DNA from: Comamonas thiooxydans
GTDB taxonomy: Bacteria > Pseudomonadota > Gammaproteobacteria > Burkholderiales > Burkholderiaceae_C
Length of the DNA stretch: 64,000 nucleotides
Reading direction: 5' to 3'
Assembly: GCF_000964545.1 (NCBI RefSeq)
Contig: NZ_BBVD01000008.1
Span: 306,953-370,952, forward strand
A program made the translations under genes and the position numbers. Shown one piece after another: positions 8,695-18,175 of the stretch. Under the pieces are notes generated by a model. It saw only the letters and a program-made list of their open reading frames with translations, was not told the DNA's origin and did not search any database. Each line of letters begins with the position of its first letter. Position 1 is the stretch's first letter.

Positions 8695-10554
8695 TCAGAA
8701 CGCCTCTTCCTCCATCCCTGCACAGGTCATGTCGCGCGCCTTGACCACCTGCAGCCAGGCGCCGATACGCGGCAGCTCGTAATGGAAGAAGTAGCGCTGC
8801 GCGGCCATGCTGCCGCGGTGGGCGGCAATTGCCAGATCCTTGTCCATGGCCAGTACGGCCAGCGCCACATCCAGCCAGATCCAGGCCAGCACCAGATGAC
8901 CGAAGGCCTGCATATAGGGCACGGCATTGGCCAGTGCCTCCTGCGGATTGCCCGTGGCCCAGGCCGCCTTGGTGGTTGATCCAACATCGGCCAGCGCGCG
9001 CGCCAGCTGGTTGGCATAGGTGCCCAGCTTCTCATGCTGCATGGCACGCTGGATGGTGGCATTGATGCGTGCAGCCAGCAGTTGCAGCCCCTTGCCGCCA
9101 TCCATGACGACCTTGCGGCCCAGCAGGTCCATGGCCTGTATGCCGTGCGTGCCCTCGTGAATCATGTTCAGGCGGTTGTCGCGCCAGTACTGCTCGACCG
9201 CGAAATCGCGCGTATAGCCATAGCCGCCATGGATCTGGATGGCCAGCGAATTGGCCTCCAGGCAGAACTCGCTGGGCCAGCTCTTGGCCACCGGCGTCAG
9301 CACCTCCAGCAGCAGCCTGGCTTCTGCTGCCTGCTGTGCTTCGCCCGTGTACTGCTCGTCCACCAATCTGGCGCACAGCAGGTTCAAGGCCAGCGCACCT
9401 TCGCAATAGGCCTTCTGCGCCAGCAGCATGCGTTTGACGTCGGCATGCTCGATGATGCGCGACTGCGGCTTGCTCGCATCCTTGCCACCCTCGCCTATGG
9501 GCCTGCCCTGTGGGCGGCTTTGCGCATATTCGAGACTGGCGTGATAGCCGGCCATGCCCAGCATGGAGGCCGCCATGCCGATGGAAATGCGCGCCTCGTT
9601 CATCATGTGGAACATGCATTTGAGGCCCTCGCCGGGCTTGCCGACCAGATAGCCGATCGCACCCGCGCCGCGGCCGTCCAGGCCGCCACCATGCTGACCG
9701 CGCACAGGGTATTTGCCCTCGCCGAAATTGAGCAAGGTATTGGTCGTGCCCCGCCAGCCCAGCTTGTGGTTGAGGCCTGCCAGGGCCACATCGTTGCGCT
9801 CGCCGGTCAGCCGGCCTTCGGCATCGACCAGCTTTTTGGGCACGATGAACAGCGAAATGCCCTTCACGCCGGCAATGGTCTTGCCATCGGCACCGGGAAT
9901 CTTGGCCAGCACCAGATGCACGATGTTCTCGGTCATTTCGTGGTCGCCCGAGCTGATCCACATCTTGTTGCCCTTGAGCCGATAGCGCGGCCCCAGCGCG
10001 TCACTCTCATGCTCGATGCCATCGGGTTCCGCGCGCGTGGCGATGTCCGACAGCGACGAGCCCGCCTGCGGCTCGGACAAGGCCATGGTGCCGGCCCAGC
10101 GACCATTGAACTCATTGGCGGCAAAGACTTTTTTCTGCCGCTCGCTGCCATGGGCCATGATGGCGTTGGCATTGCCCGAGGTCAGCATGTTCGAGCCGAT
10201 GCTGATCGAGGCCGCCGCGAAAAAGCAGTTGGCCGCCGCCTCCACGGTATAGGGCAGCTGCATGCCGCCCATCTCGTAGTCCTGGGCCGCGCTAAGCATG
10301 CCCGATTCGGCATAGGCCTCGCGGGCTTCGTAGGTGCATTGAGGCAGGATGACCTTCTCGCCATCGAACTGCGGCTCCTGCAAGTCGACCGTGCGGTTGA
10401 AGGGCGCATATTTCTCGCGCGCGATGCGCTCGCAGGTATCCATCACCGCATCGAAAGTATCACGCGAATGATCGGCAAAGCGGGGACGGCTGGTCAGGCC
10501 TTCGGCCTGCAGCCAGTCGTAGAGCAGAAAGTCAATGGTGGAACGCAGGCGCAT
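8695..10554 (-). CDS. Acyl-CoA dehydrogenase, long form with C-terminal extension
   Basis: A 619-residue FAD flavoprotein that would oxidise an acyl-CoA to the 2-enoyl-CoA. It is longer than the usual 380-400-residue form and belongs to the ACAD subgroup with an N-terminal helical extension and a C-terminal domain. Seen: the FAD-binding GTMALSEPQAGSSLSD region, KMWISSGDHEM, and the C-terminal QIHGGYGYTRDFAVEQYWRD segment followed by the IHEGTHGIQ loop. It lies downstream of a thiolase and a hydratase/dehydrogenase on the same strand, completing a beta-oxidation set. A terminator-like hairpin separates it from the thiolase gene. Confidence 0.9.
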   Translation of the reverse strand: MRLRSTIDFLLYDWLQAEGLTSRPRFADHSRDTFDAVMDTCERIAREKYAPFNRTVDLQEPQFDGEKVILPQCTYEAREAYAESGMLSAAQDYEMGGMQLPYTVEAAANCFFAAASISIGSNMLTSGNANAIMAHGSERQKKVFAANEFNGRWAGTMALSEPQAGSSLSDIATRAEPDGIEHESDALGPRYRLKGNKMWISSGDHEMTENIVHLVLAKIPGADGKTIAGVKGISLFIVPKKLVDAEGRLTGERNDVALAGLNHKLGWRGTTNTLLNFGEGKYPVRGQHGGGLDGRGAGAIGYLVGKPGEGLKCMFHMMNEARISIGMAASMLGMAGYHASLEYAQSRPQGRPIGEGGKDASKPQSRIIEHADVKRMLLAQKAYCEGALALNLLCARLVDEQYTGEAQQAAEARLLLEVLTPVAKSWPSEFCLEANSLAIQIHGGYGYTRDFAVEQYWRDNRLNMIHEGTHGIQAMDLLGRKVVMDGGKGLQLLAARINATIQRAMQHEKLGTYANQLARALADVGSTTKAAWATGNPQEALANAVPYMQAFGHLVLAWIWLDVALAVLAMDKDLAIAAHRGSMAAQRYFFHYELPRIGAWLQVVKARDMTCAGMEEEAF

Positions 10555-10555
10555 A

Positions 10556-10618
10556 GATTACCTATCAAAGCAGGCTTCATCGCTTATGGGTAAAGCGCTT
10601 GAAGCTATCAATTTCATA
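10556..10618 (-). repeat. Dispersed intergenic repeat, family B, copy 3
   Basis: On the minus strand it reads AATTGATAGCTTCAAGCGCTT followed by ACCCATAAGCG, the same order of elements as the copies at 1295 and 38326. It fills the space upstream of the acyl-CoA dehydrogenase start. Confidence 0.55.
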
Positions 10619-10630
10619 TATCCAGAGGAG

Positions 10631-10678
10631 AAAAAAGCCGCCTCCAGCCCCTACCCCAAGGTGGCCAGAAGGCGGCTT
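10631..10678 (-). terminator. Intrinsic terminator after the thiolase gene
   Basis: The stem AAGCCGCCT/AGGCGGCTT has an inner GC-rich loop and ends in six T residues on the minus strand, 15 bp after the thiolase stop. Some transcription may still pass into the dehydrogenase gene. Confidence 0.7.
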
Positions 10679-10692
10679 GGCTGAAGCCGTGC

Positions 10693-11868
10693 TTACAGCA
10701 CTTCAAACACGCCCGCTGCGCCCATACCGCCACCAATGCACATGGTCACGCAGACGCGCTTGGCACCACGGCGCTTGCCTTCGATCAGTGCATGGCCCGT
10801 CAGGCGCTGGCCCGAGACGCCATAGGGGTGACCCACGGCAATCGCGCCGCCGTTGACGTTGAGGCGGTCGGCCGGAATACCCAGCTTGTCGCGGCAGTAG
10901 ATGACCTGCACGGCAAAGGCTTCGTTGAGCTCCCAGAGGTCGATGTCATTGATCGACAGACCCAGCTTCTTGAGTACCTTGGGAATGGCATAGATGGGGC
11001 CGATGCCCATTTCGTCGGGCTCGCAGCCAGCCACGGCAAAGCCCAGGAAGCGACCCAGGGGCTGCAGACCCTTGCGCGATGCATAGGCTTCGCTGACTAT
11101 GGCGCAGGCACCGGCGCCGTCGGAGAACTGGCTGGCATTGCCGGCTGTGACTACGCCGCCGGGCAGCGCGCTGCGCAGGCCGCTGATGCCTTCCTTGGTC
11201 GTTCCCTCGCGAATGCCCTCATCCTTGCTGACGGTCACCTCCTTGGTGATCAGTCCGCGCACCTTGTCGGCCACGCCCATGACGGTCTTCATGGGGGCGA
11301 TTTCCGCTTCGAACAGACCGGCCGCCTGTGCCGCAGCCGCTTTCTGCTGGCTGGAGGCGCCGTACTCATCCTGGGCATCGCGGCTGATGTTGTAGCGCTT
11401 GGCAACCTGCTCGGCAGTCTGCAGCATATTCCAGTAGATCTCGGGCTTCATGGCCGTCAGCTCGGGATCGAAGGCCATATGCGGATTCAGGTGGGGCTGC
11501 ACGCAGGAGATGCTCTCCAGGCCGCCCGCCACCAGCACATCGTTCTCGCCCGCAATGATGCGCTGGGAGGCCAGCGCGATCGCCTGCAGTCCCGAGGAAC
11601 AGAAGCGGTTGATGGTCAGCCCCGATGTCGTGACCGGCAGGCCTGCACGGATGGCAATCAGACGGGCGACGTTGCCGCCTGTCGTGCCTTCGGGCAGGGA
11701 CATGCCCATGATCACGTCCTCGACCTCGGCGCCCTCAATGCCTGCGCGCTCCACGGCCGCCTTGACGGCGTGGGCGCCCATGGTGGGGCCGTAAGTCATG
11801 TTGAAAGCGCCCTTCCAGCTCTTGGCCAGCGGAGTGCGCGCGGTAGAAACAATCACTGCGGATGTCAT
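10693..11868 (-). CDS. fadA: Acetyl-CoA C-acyltransferase (thiolase, FadA-type)
   Basis: A 391-residue thiolase that cleaves 3-ketoacyl-CoA with CoA in beta-oxidation. The acyl-accepting Cys90 is in NRFCSSGLQ. The C-terminal catalytic pair is His347 in VGHPYGVSGQR and Cys377 in MCIGGGMGAAG. The length is standard. It is 45 bp downstream of the FadB-like gene on the same strand; together they supply hydration, dehydrogenation and thiolysis. Which acyl-CoA it prefers cannot be told from sequence alone. Confidence 0.92.
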   Translation of the reverse strand: MTSAVIVSTARTPLAKSWKGAFNMTYGPTMGAHAVKAAVERAGIEGAEVEDVIMGMSLPEGTTGGNVARLIAIRAGLPVTTSGLTINRFCSSGLQAIALASQRIIAGENDVLVAGGLESISCVQPHLNPHMAFDPELTAMKPEIYWNMLQTAEQVAKRYNISRDAQDEYGASSQQKAAAAQAAGLFEAEIAPMKTVMGVADKVRGLITKEVTVSKDEGIREGTTKEGISGLRSALPGGVVTAGNASQFSDGAGACAIVSEAYASRKGLQPLGRFLGFAVAGCEPDEMGIGPIYAIPKVLKKLGLSINDIDLWELNEAFAVQVIYCRDKLGIPADRLNVNGGAIAVGHPYGVSGQRLTGHALIEGKRRGAKRVCVTMCIGGGMGAAGVFEVL

Positions 11869-11913
11869 GTTCTGTCCTTTGATTCTGGGTGTTTCGTGGC
11901 AAATCGTCCGCGC

Positions 11914-14013
11914 CTAGCTGAACTGCTTGCCTTCGGTGGCCAGCTTGGCCAGCAACGGCGCGGGCTGCCAGAACTTGGCATCGTCATTCGGGTTCTGGGC
12001 AAAGCGGCCCATGGCCTGAACCACGTTGAACAGGCCGACCTCGCCCGCATAGTGCATGGGGCCGCCGCGCCACAGCGGAAAGCCATAACCGGTCAGATAC
12101 ACCATGTCGATATCGCCGGACTTGCTGGCAATACCATCTTCCAGAATCTGAGCGCCTTCGTTGACCAGCGCATAGACCAGGCGCTGCACGATTTCCTCGT
12201 CGGAGATCTTGCGCGGCGTGATACCCAGGCTCTTGCGATGCTCGTCGATCATCTTGGCCACCACCTCCGAAGGAATGGCATCGCGCTTGCCGGGCACATA
12301 GTCATACCAGCCTGCACCGGTCTTCTGGCCGAAGCGACCCAGCTCGCACAGACGGTCCGCACTGGCGCTGTACTTCATATCGGGCTTCTCGACATAGCGA
12401 CGCTTGCGGATGGCCCAGCCGATATCGTTACCCGCCAGATCACCCATGCGGAACGGGCCCATGGCAAAGCCGAACTTCTCGATGGCCTTGTCCACCTGCT
12501 GTGGCGATGCACCTTCGTCCAGCAGGAAGCCGGCCTGGCGGGAGTACTGCTCGATCATGCGATTGCCGATGAAGCCGTCGCAGACGCCGGAGACCACGGC
12601 CGTCTTCTTGATCTTCTTGCCCACCTTCATCACCGTGGCCAGCACATCCTTGGCCGTGGCCTTGCCGCGCACCACTTCCAGCAGCTTCATCACATTGGCG
12701 GGACTGAAGAAATGCATGCCCACCACGTCCTGCGGACGCTTGGTGAAGGCGGCGATCTTGTCCACATCCAGGGTCGAAGTGTTGGACGCCAGAATCGCGC
12801 CAGGCTTGGCCACTTCATCGAGCTGCTTGAAGACCTGCTCCTTCACGCCCAGCTCCTCGAACACGGCCTCGATGATGAGGTCGGCATTCTTCAGATCGCC
12901 ATAGTTGAGCGTGGTGCTGAGCAACGCCATGCGCTGCTCGTACTTCTGCTCGGAGAGCTTGCCCTTTTTGACCTGGGCCTCGTAGTTCTTGCGGATGGTC
13001 GCCACGCCGCGATCCAGGGCTTCCTGCTTGGTCTCCAGAATCGTGACGGGAATGCCCGCATTGAGGAAGTTCATGGAAATGCCGCCGCCCATGGTGCCGG
13101 CACCGATCACACCCACGGTCCGGATCTCGCGCACCGGTGTATCGCCAGGCACGTCGGGGATCTTGGAGGCGGCACGCTCGGCCATGAACAGATGACGCAG
13201 CGAACGCGACTCGGGCGTCATCATCAGTTGCATGAAGGCTTCGCGCTCAGCCACCATGCCATCGTCGAATTTCTTGGTCGTGGCATTCTTGACGGCTTCC
13301 AGGCAGCGCAGCGGCGCTGGGAAGTTCTTGGACATGCCCTGCACCATGGTGGCGGCGAACTCGAAATAGGCCTCGCCCTGGGGATGCTTGCAGGACAGAT
13401 CGCGCACACGCGGCAGCGGGCGGACATCGGCGACCTCCAGCGCCAAGGCCTTGGCCTCGGCCAGCAGCGTCTCGGCCGAAGCAGACATCTTGCTGAACAG
13501 CTTCTGGCCAGGCAGCATGGCCAGCATTTCGCTCATCACGGTCTCGCCGCTGACAATCATATTGAGTGCGGCTTCCACACCCAGTACGCGCGGCAGGCGC
13601 TGGGTGCCGCCGGCGCCTGGCAGAAGGCCCAGCTTGACCTCGGGCAGCGCCACGGCCGTGCCGGGAGCCGCAATGCGGTAATGGCAGCCCAGCGCCAACT
13701 CCAGCCCGCCCCCCATGCAGACGCTGTGGATCGCGGCGATCACAGGCTTGGTCGACAGGTCCAGTTGCTGGATGACCGAAATCAGATGCGGCTCGCGGTA
13801 GGCATCTTCCTGGCCGAACTCGGTGATATCGGCTCCGCCCGAGAAGGCCTTACCGGCGCCAGTAATGACGATGGCCTTGACGGCGTCATCCGCCAGAGCC
13901 TGGCGCAAACCCTCAACCACACCTCGTCTGGTGGCCAGACCCAGGCCGTTGACCGGCGGGTTGTTCAAGGTAATGACGGCGATGGCTCCGTCCACTTTGT
14001 ATTCAGCAGTCAT
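11914..14013 (-). CDS. fadB: Bifunctional enoyl-CoA hydratase / 3-hydroxyacyl-CoA dehydrogenase
   Basis: A 699-residue fused enzyme. Residues about 1-190 form a crotonase domain with GAGKAFSGGADI and the two catalytic glutamates Glu105 (GGGLELALG) and Glu125 (ALPEVKLG). Residues about 297-475 form the NAD-binding dehydrogenase domain with GVIGAGTMGGG, and MHFFSPANVMKLLE holds the catalytic His. C-terminal 3HCDH domains follow. The hydratase-first order is that of FadB and the peroxisomal bifunctional enzyme. It leads the hydratase-thiolase-dehydrogenase gene set. Confidence 0.92.
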   Translation of the reverse strand: MTAEYKVDGAIAVITLNNPPVNGLGLATRRGVVEGLRQALADDAVKAIVITGAGKAFSGGADITEFGQEDAYREPHLISVIQQLDLSTKPVIAAIHSVCMGGGLELALGCHYRIAAPGTAVALPEVKLGLLPGAGGTQRLPRVLGVEAALNMIVSGETVMSEMLAMLPGQKLFSKMSASAETLLAEAKALALEVADVRPLPRVRDLSCKHPQGEAYFEFAATMVQGMSKNFPAPLRCLEAVKNATTKKFDDGMVAEREAFMQLMMTPESRSLRHLFMAERAASKIPDVPGDTPVREIRTVGVIGAGTMGGGISMNFLNAGIPVTILETKQEALDRGVATIRKNYEAQVKKGKLSEQKYEQRMALLSTTLNYGDLKNADLIIEAVFEELGVKEQVFKQLDEVAKPGAILASNTSTLDVDKIAAFTKRPQDVVGMHFFSPANVMKLLEVVRGKATAKDVLATVMKVGKKIKKTAVVSGVCDGFIGNRMIEQYSRQAGFLLDEGASPQQVDKAIEKFGFAMGPFRMGDLAGNDIGWAIRKRRYVEKPDMKYSASADRLCELGRFGQKTGAGWYDYVPGKRDAIPSEVVAKMIDEHRKSLGITPRKISDEEIVQRLVYALVNEGAQILEDGIASKSGDIDMVYLTGYGFPLWRGGPMHYAGEVGLFNVVQAMGRFAQNPNDDAKFWQPAPLLAKLATEGKQFS

Positions 14014-14140
14014 GCTGTTGTCCCCTGTTCAATAAATAGAAAAGAACGGTCGTGCGTTTTTTATTTTCCGAATTTTGCTGCGTTGCGCAACTGATGCTTG
14101 TCCTGAGCGAGACAGCTCACAGAATGAGCGCACCTCATGT

Positions 14141-14251
14141 CAGAGACAGCAAGCAAGGGCCTGGGCGGCCCCACCGCCGCGCAGCAAGGATGTTGTCCCC
14201 CTCCCGCAAAGCGAGAGAGGGGGAAGCGGCAAAGCCGCTCAAGAGGTATGC
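14141..14251 (-). repeat. Dispersed intergenic repeat, family A, copy 1
   Basis: On the minus strand it contains TTGAGCGGCTTTGCCGCTTC, then CCCTCTCTCGCTTTGCGGGA, GGGGGACA and a tail ending near TTGCTGTCTCTG. Copies with the same order of blocks lie at 36407-36485 and 39364-39466. It can form GC-rich hairpins (GAGCGGC...GCCGCTT). It separates fadB from the liv genes. Confidence 0.65.
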
Positions 14252-14255
14252 CAGC

Positions 14256-14951
14256 TCAAACCTCCAGCCACTCCTTGCGAACCTTTTCGTTCGCTCTGAG
14301 GGTTTCGGGAGTTCCGTCAAAAACAATATGCCCATGGCCCATGACAAGCGCCCGGTCCGAGATATTCATGGCGATGGTCAGCTTTTGCTCGATCAGCAGC
14401 ACGGACACGCCACGATCCTTGATCTTCTTGAGGTATTCACCCACCAGCTCCACGATCTTGGGTGCCAGCCCTTCCGTGGGTTCGTCGATGATGATGAGAT
14501 CCGGGTCACCCATCAGCGTGCGGCAGAGCGTGAGCATCTGCTGCTCGCCGCCCGACATCACGCCGGCCTCGGTGTGCTGACGCTCCTTGAGGCGGGGAAA
14601 CATGGCATACATGTCGTCAAAACCCCAGCGACTGCCTTTGCCCTTGCCTTTCTGGCCCAGCATCAGGTTCTGATGCACGGTCAAATTGGGGAAGACATCG
14701 CGGCTTTCGGGCACATAGCCGATACCCAGGTGGGCCACCTCGTAGGCTTTCTTGCCATGCAGGTTCTTGCCTTTCCAGTCCAGTGCCCCCTCCCAGTGCA
14801 CCAGTCCCATGATGGCCTTGGCTGTGGTGGAGCGGCCCGAGCCGTTGCGCCCCAGCAAGGCCACGATCTCGCCGGCATGGACCTCGAAGTCCACGCCATG
14901 CAGCACATGGCTTTTGCCGTAGTAGGCATGCAAATCGTTGATCTTCAGCAT
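14256..14951 (-). CDS. livF: Liv-type ABC transporter ATP-binding protein LivF
   Basis: A 231-residue ATPase of the branched-chain amino acid type (HAAT family). It has signature MSGGEQQMLTLCRTL and Walker B LIIIDEPTEGLAP. The P-loop reads GRNGSGRST (34-42), so the invariant Walker A lysine is arginine (Arg40, codon CGC). The true start at 14951 has an AGGAG ribosome-binding site one base after the livG stop. It is the last gene of binding protein-livHMGF. Whether the cargo is an amino acid or another organic acid is open; the beta-oxidation neighbours favour an acid. Confidence 0.88.
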   Translation of the reverse strand: MLKINDLHAYYGKSHVLHGVDFEVHAGEIVALLGRNGSGRSTTAKAIMGLVHWEGALDWKGKNLHGKKAYEVAHLGIGYVPESRDVFPNLTVHQNLMLGQKGKGKGSRWGFDDMYAMFPRLKERQHTEAGVMSGGEQQMLTLCRTLMGDPDLIIIDEPTEGLAPKIVELVGEYLKKIKDRGVSVLLIEQKLTIAMNISDRALVMGHGHIVFDGTPETLRANEKVRKEWLEV

Positions 14952-14952
14952 C

Positions 14953-15771
14953 TCAATGCGCTCCTGCTTGTTGGTCTGCGACGGAAGATCCCAGATATGC
15001 TTCTTGCACTCTGGCGTTGGCACGCACGGCTTCGGGCGTGTCATAGGCGATGACCTCGCCATAGACCACCACGGCAATCTTGTCCGCCAGCCCGAAGACC
15101 ACGCCCATGTCGTGCTCCACGGTCAGCAGCGTCTTGCCTTCGGTGACTTTCTTGATCAGCTGTATGAAATGTGCGGTTTCGCTGTTGCTCATGCCTGCCG
15201 TGGGTTCGTCCAGCAAGATGACGCTGGCACCGCCGCCGATGGTGATACCGATCTCCAGAGCGCGCTGCTCGGCATAGGTCAGGTTCACCGCGAGCGTGTC
15301 GCGCTTGCGGTGCAGGCCGATCATCTCCATCAGCTCGTTGGCACGTTCGTTGGCGTCGTGCAAATTGGAGAGAAAACGCCAGAAGCTGTAGCGGTAGCCC
15401 AGGCTCCAGAGCACGCTGCAGCGCAGGTTTTCAAACACCGAAAGCTTGGGAAAGATATTCGTGATCTGAAAGCTGCGCGACAGCCCCATGCGATTGATCT
15501 CGAAAGGCTTTTTGCCGTCAATGCGCTGGCCGTGCAGCAGCACCTCGCCACTGCTGGGCTCGAAGCGGCCGCTGATCAGATTGAACAACGTGCTCTTGCC
15601 CGCACCGTTGGGGCCGATGATGGCGACGCGCTCGCCCGCATTGACCGCCAGATTGGCGCCGCGAATGATTTCTGTCTTGCCGAAGCTTTTGCGCAGATCG
15701 CGCAGCTCCAGCGCATGAGCAGACTGCTGCACAGCTTGCGCAGCCGGTTGATGGATGGCGATGCTGGACAT
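14953..15771 (-). CDS. livG: Liv-type ABC transporter ATP-binding protein LivG
   Basis: A 272-residue ABC ATPase with an intact Walker A, GPNGAGKST, the LTYAEQRALEIG signature variant typical of LivG, Walker B VILLDEPTAGMS, and the H-loop in TVEHDMG. The N-terminal 20 residues are an Ala/Gln-rich extension. It sits 3 bp after livM and 1 bp before livF, so expression is tightly coupled. It pairs with LivF as the second ATPase. Confidence 0.9.
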   Translation of the reverse strand: MSSIAIHQPAAQAVQQSAHALELRDLRKSFGKTEIIRGANLAVNAGERVAIIGPNGAGKSTLFNLISGRFEPSSGEVLLHGQRIDGKKPFEINRMGLSRSFQITNIFPKLSVFENLRCSVLWSLGYRYSFWRFLSNLHDANERANELMEMIGLHRKRDTLAVNLTYAEQRALEIGITIGGGASVILLDEPTAGMSNSETAHFIQLIKKVTEGKTLLTVEHDMGVVFGLADKIAVVVYGEVIAYDTPEAVRANARVQEAYLGSSVADQQAGAH

Positions 15772-15774
15772 GGT

Positions 15775-17115
15775 TCAGCCCTCCCCTTTCTTGATGCTTT
15801 CTTCGATCGCTTCCTGTATGCGGCCCCAGCGACGGGCCGTCAGTCGGCGCACGCCCTCCAGCAGGCCCAGGCCCACCACGAACACCACAATTGCCACTGT
15901 CCAGGTGGCAGCAGCACTGGTGTCCAGCTCGGTTCCCATGAACGGCACCTTGGGCCCCAGAGCCGCATTGAGCTGCATGTGATAGATCATCTCGATCAGC
16001 GAGGCGGCACCGATCACCGTCACGATGCCCGCCGCCAGAATGCCCAGATAGGGCATCAGCAGGCGCTTGAAATGCCCGAACTTGGCCACACGCAGATTCA
16101 TCATGATCAAGCTGGCCACACCGCCAGGGGCATACATGACCATGAGCAGGAACACCAGGCCCAGATACAGCAGCCAGGCCTTGGTCAGCTCAGACAGCAG
16201 CACCGATGCCAGCACCAGCAGCACGGCACCGATGATGGGGCCGAAGAAGAAGGTGGCACCGCCCAGGAAGGTGAACAGCAGATAGCCTCCCGAGCGCACC
16301 ACGCTGACGCTATCCATGGCCGTGATGATCTCGAAATTGATGGCCGTCAACCCGCCACCAATGCCGGCAAAAAAGCCTGCAATGATGAAAGCGAAGTAGC
16401 GCACGCGCTGGGTGTTGTAGCCCACGAACTCGACACGCTCGGGGTTGTCGCGCACGGCGTTCAGCATGCGTCCCAGCGGCGTGCCAGTGAAGGCAAACAT
16501 GGCAGCCGTGCAGACAAAGCAATACACGGCAATCAGGTAGTACACCTGCAGGCCCGAGCCGAAATCCAGCCCGAAGAACTTGCTGTAGACCCGGTCCGTG
16601 GTGATGCCGCCCTCGCCGCCGAAGAACTCGGGAAACATCAGCGCCATGGATGCCACCAGCTCACCTAGACCCATGGTGATCATGGCAAAGGTGGTGCCGG
16701 ATTTCTTGGTCGTCACATAGCCGAAAAGCGCAGCGAAGAACATGCCCGCCAGGCCACCCACAACGGGAATCAGCACCAGCGGAATTGCCATCTCGCCTGC
16801 AGCAGCCTTGTTCATGGCATGAATGGCCAGAAACGACCCCAGGCCGGTATAGACCGCATGACCGAAGCTCAGCATGCCGCCCTGCCCCAGCAGGATGTTG
16901 TAGGACAGGCAGATGATGATCAGATAGCCGATCTGGCTGAGCATGGTCAGAGCCAGCGAGCTGGTGAAGATCAGCGGTGCCACGATCAGCGCCAGCGCAA
17001 ACAGGCCCCAGACCAGAATTCGCCCTATGTTCAAGGGCTTGAAGCGGTAATGTCCCTGGGACCGAGCTTTGTCGGCAGCAGAAGAATTCATGGATGTTTT
17101 TGCAATCGAAGACAT
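15775..17115 (-). CDS. livM: Liv-type ABC transporter permease LivM
   Basis: A 446-residue inner-membrane permease with about ten hydrophobic segments. The LivM signature region QGGMLSFGHAVYTGLGSF and the later GTPLGRMLNAVRDNPERVEF loop (contact with the ATPases) are clear. Four adjacent genes (livH-livM-livG-livF) overlap or nearly touch. The C-terminus has an extra membrane segment and a charged tail compared with short LivM forms. Confidence 0.9.
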   Translation of the reverse strand: MSSIAKTSMNSSAADKARSQGHYRFKPLNIGRILVWGLFALALIVAPLIFTSSLALTMLSQIGYLIIICLSYNILLGQGGMLSFGHAVYTGLGSFLAIHAMNKAAAGEMAIPLVLIPVVGGLAGMFFAALFGYVTTKKSGTTFAMITMGLGELVASMALMFPEFFGGEGGITTDRVYSKFFGLDFGSGLQVYYLIAVYCFVCTAAMFAFTGTPLGRMLNAVRDNPERVEFVGYNTQRVRYFAFIIAGFFAGIGGGLTAINFEIITAMDSVSVVRSGGYLLFTFLGGATFFFGPIIGAVLLVLASVLLSELTKAWLLYLGLVFLLMVMYAPGGVASLIMMNLRVAKFGHFKRLLMPYLGILAAGIVTVIGAASLIEMIYHMQLNAALGPKVPFMGTELDTSAAATWTVAIVVFVVGLGLLEGVRRLTARRWGRIQEAIEESIKKGEG

Positions 17116-17118
17116 GGC

Positions 17119-18072
17119 TCAATCCCCTCTGGTACCCAGCAAGCCCTTGGGGCGGAAGATCAGAATCAGCACCAGGAACAGGTAAGGCAGGATCGGCGCG
17201 ACCTGCGACAGCGTCAGCCGCAGCACGGGCCAGCCGAAGGTGGACTCATTGACCTGATGGCCCATGGAGGTAAACAGGCCGGCCAGAGACCAGTCCAGCG
17301 CCACGGCAAAGGTCTGCACCACACCGATCAGCAGCGAGGCCACGAAAGCCCCGGCCAGCGAACCCATGCCGCCGACCACCACCACCACGAAAATGATGGA
17401 GCCCACGGAGGCCGCCATGGCTGGCTCGGTCACATAGGTGTTGCCGCCGATCACGCCGGCCAGGCCGGCCAGCGCGCAGCCACCGCCAAACACCAGCATG
17501 AAGACACGCGGCACGTTGTGGCCCAGCGCCTCCACCATTTCGGGGTTCTTGAGCGCGGCCTGAATCACCAGGCCGATGCGTGTGCGCGTCAGCAGCAGCC
17601 AGACGGCCACCAGCATCAGCAGCGCCACCAGCATCACAAAGGAGCGCGACTTGGGGAACTGTGTGCCATACAAGGTAAACAGCGGCCCCTGCAGCGCCGA
17701 CGGCAGCGCATAAGGCACAGTGCCCCGCCCCCATACCAGCTGCACCACCTCGAGAATCAGATAGGACAGGCCAAAAGTCACCAGCAACTCGGGCACATGG
17801 CCATATTTGTGCACGCGGCGCAGGCTGTAGCGCTCGAACAGCGCCCCCAGCACGCCCACCAGCACGGGGCAGAGAAAGAGCGCGGGCCAGAACCCGATGA
17901 TGCCGCTGAGCGTGTATGCGAAGTACGCACCCAGCATGTAGAAACTGGTGTGAGCGAAATTCAGCACGCCCATCATGCTGAAGATCAGCGTCAGGCCTGA
18001 GCTGAGCATGAAGAGCAGCAGCCCGTAGCTCACACCGTTGAGCATCGATATGGTGAAAAATTCAGGCGTCAT
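17119..18072 (-). CDS. livH: Liv-type ABC transporter permease LivH
   Basis: A 317-residue permease. The N-terminus reads LNGVSYGLLLFMLSSGLTL, followed by GVLNFAHTSFYMLGAY and ERYSLRR, all typical of LivH. It also has GMGSLAGAFVASLLIGVVQT near residues 230-250. It is first of the four core transporter genes and lies about 100 bp after the second binding-protein gene. Confidence 0.9.
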   Translation of the reverse strand: MTPEFFTISMLNGVSYGLLLFMLSSGLTLIFSMMGVLNFAHTSFYMLGAYFAYTLSGIIGFWPALFLCPVLVGVLGALFERYSLRRVHKYGHVPELLVTFGLSYLILEVVQLVWGRGTVPYALPSALQGPLFTLYGTQFPKSRSFVMLVALLMLVAVWLLLTRTRIGLVIQAALKNPEMVEALGHNVPRVFMLVFGGGCALAGLAGVIGGNTYVTEPAMAASVGSIIFVVVVVGGMGSLAGAFVASLLIGVVQTFAVALDWSLAGLFTSMGHQVNESTFGWPVLRLTLSQVAPILPYLFLVLILIFRPKGLLGTRGD

Positions 18073-18175
18073 CGACTTGCCTTGTTCTCATGAGCAAAAA
18101 GACTGCTGCAGCACTGCACCTGTTATGCGTTCTTGTGGGTACGGATGCTGCAGCACGAGGGAGAGTGAGCCTGAC

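Noticed and set aside
10792..14094. A 1,100-codon open frame on the plus strand
   Set aside because: It is fully antisense to fadA and fadB, which have clear catalytic motifs. Its translation is rich in His/Gln/Gly/Arg with no domain. Long antisense frames are expected in GC-rich codon-biased DNA.
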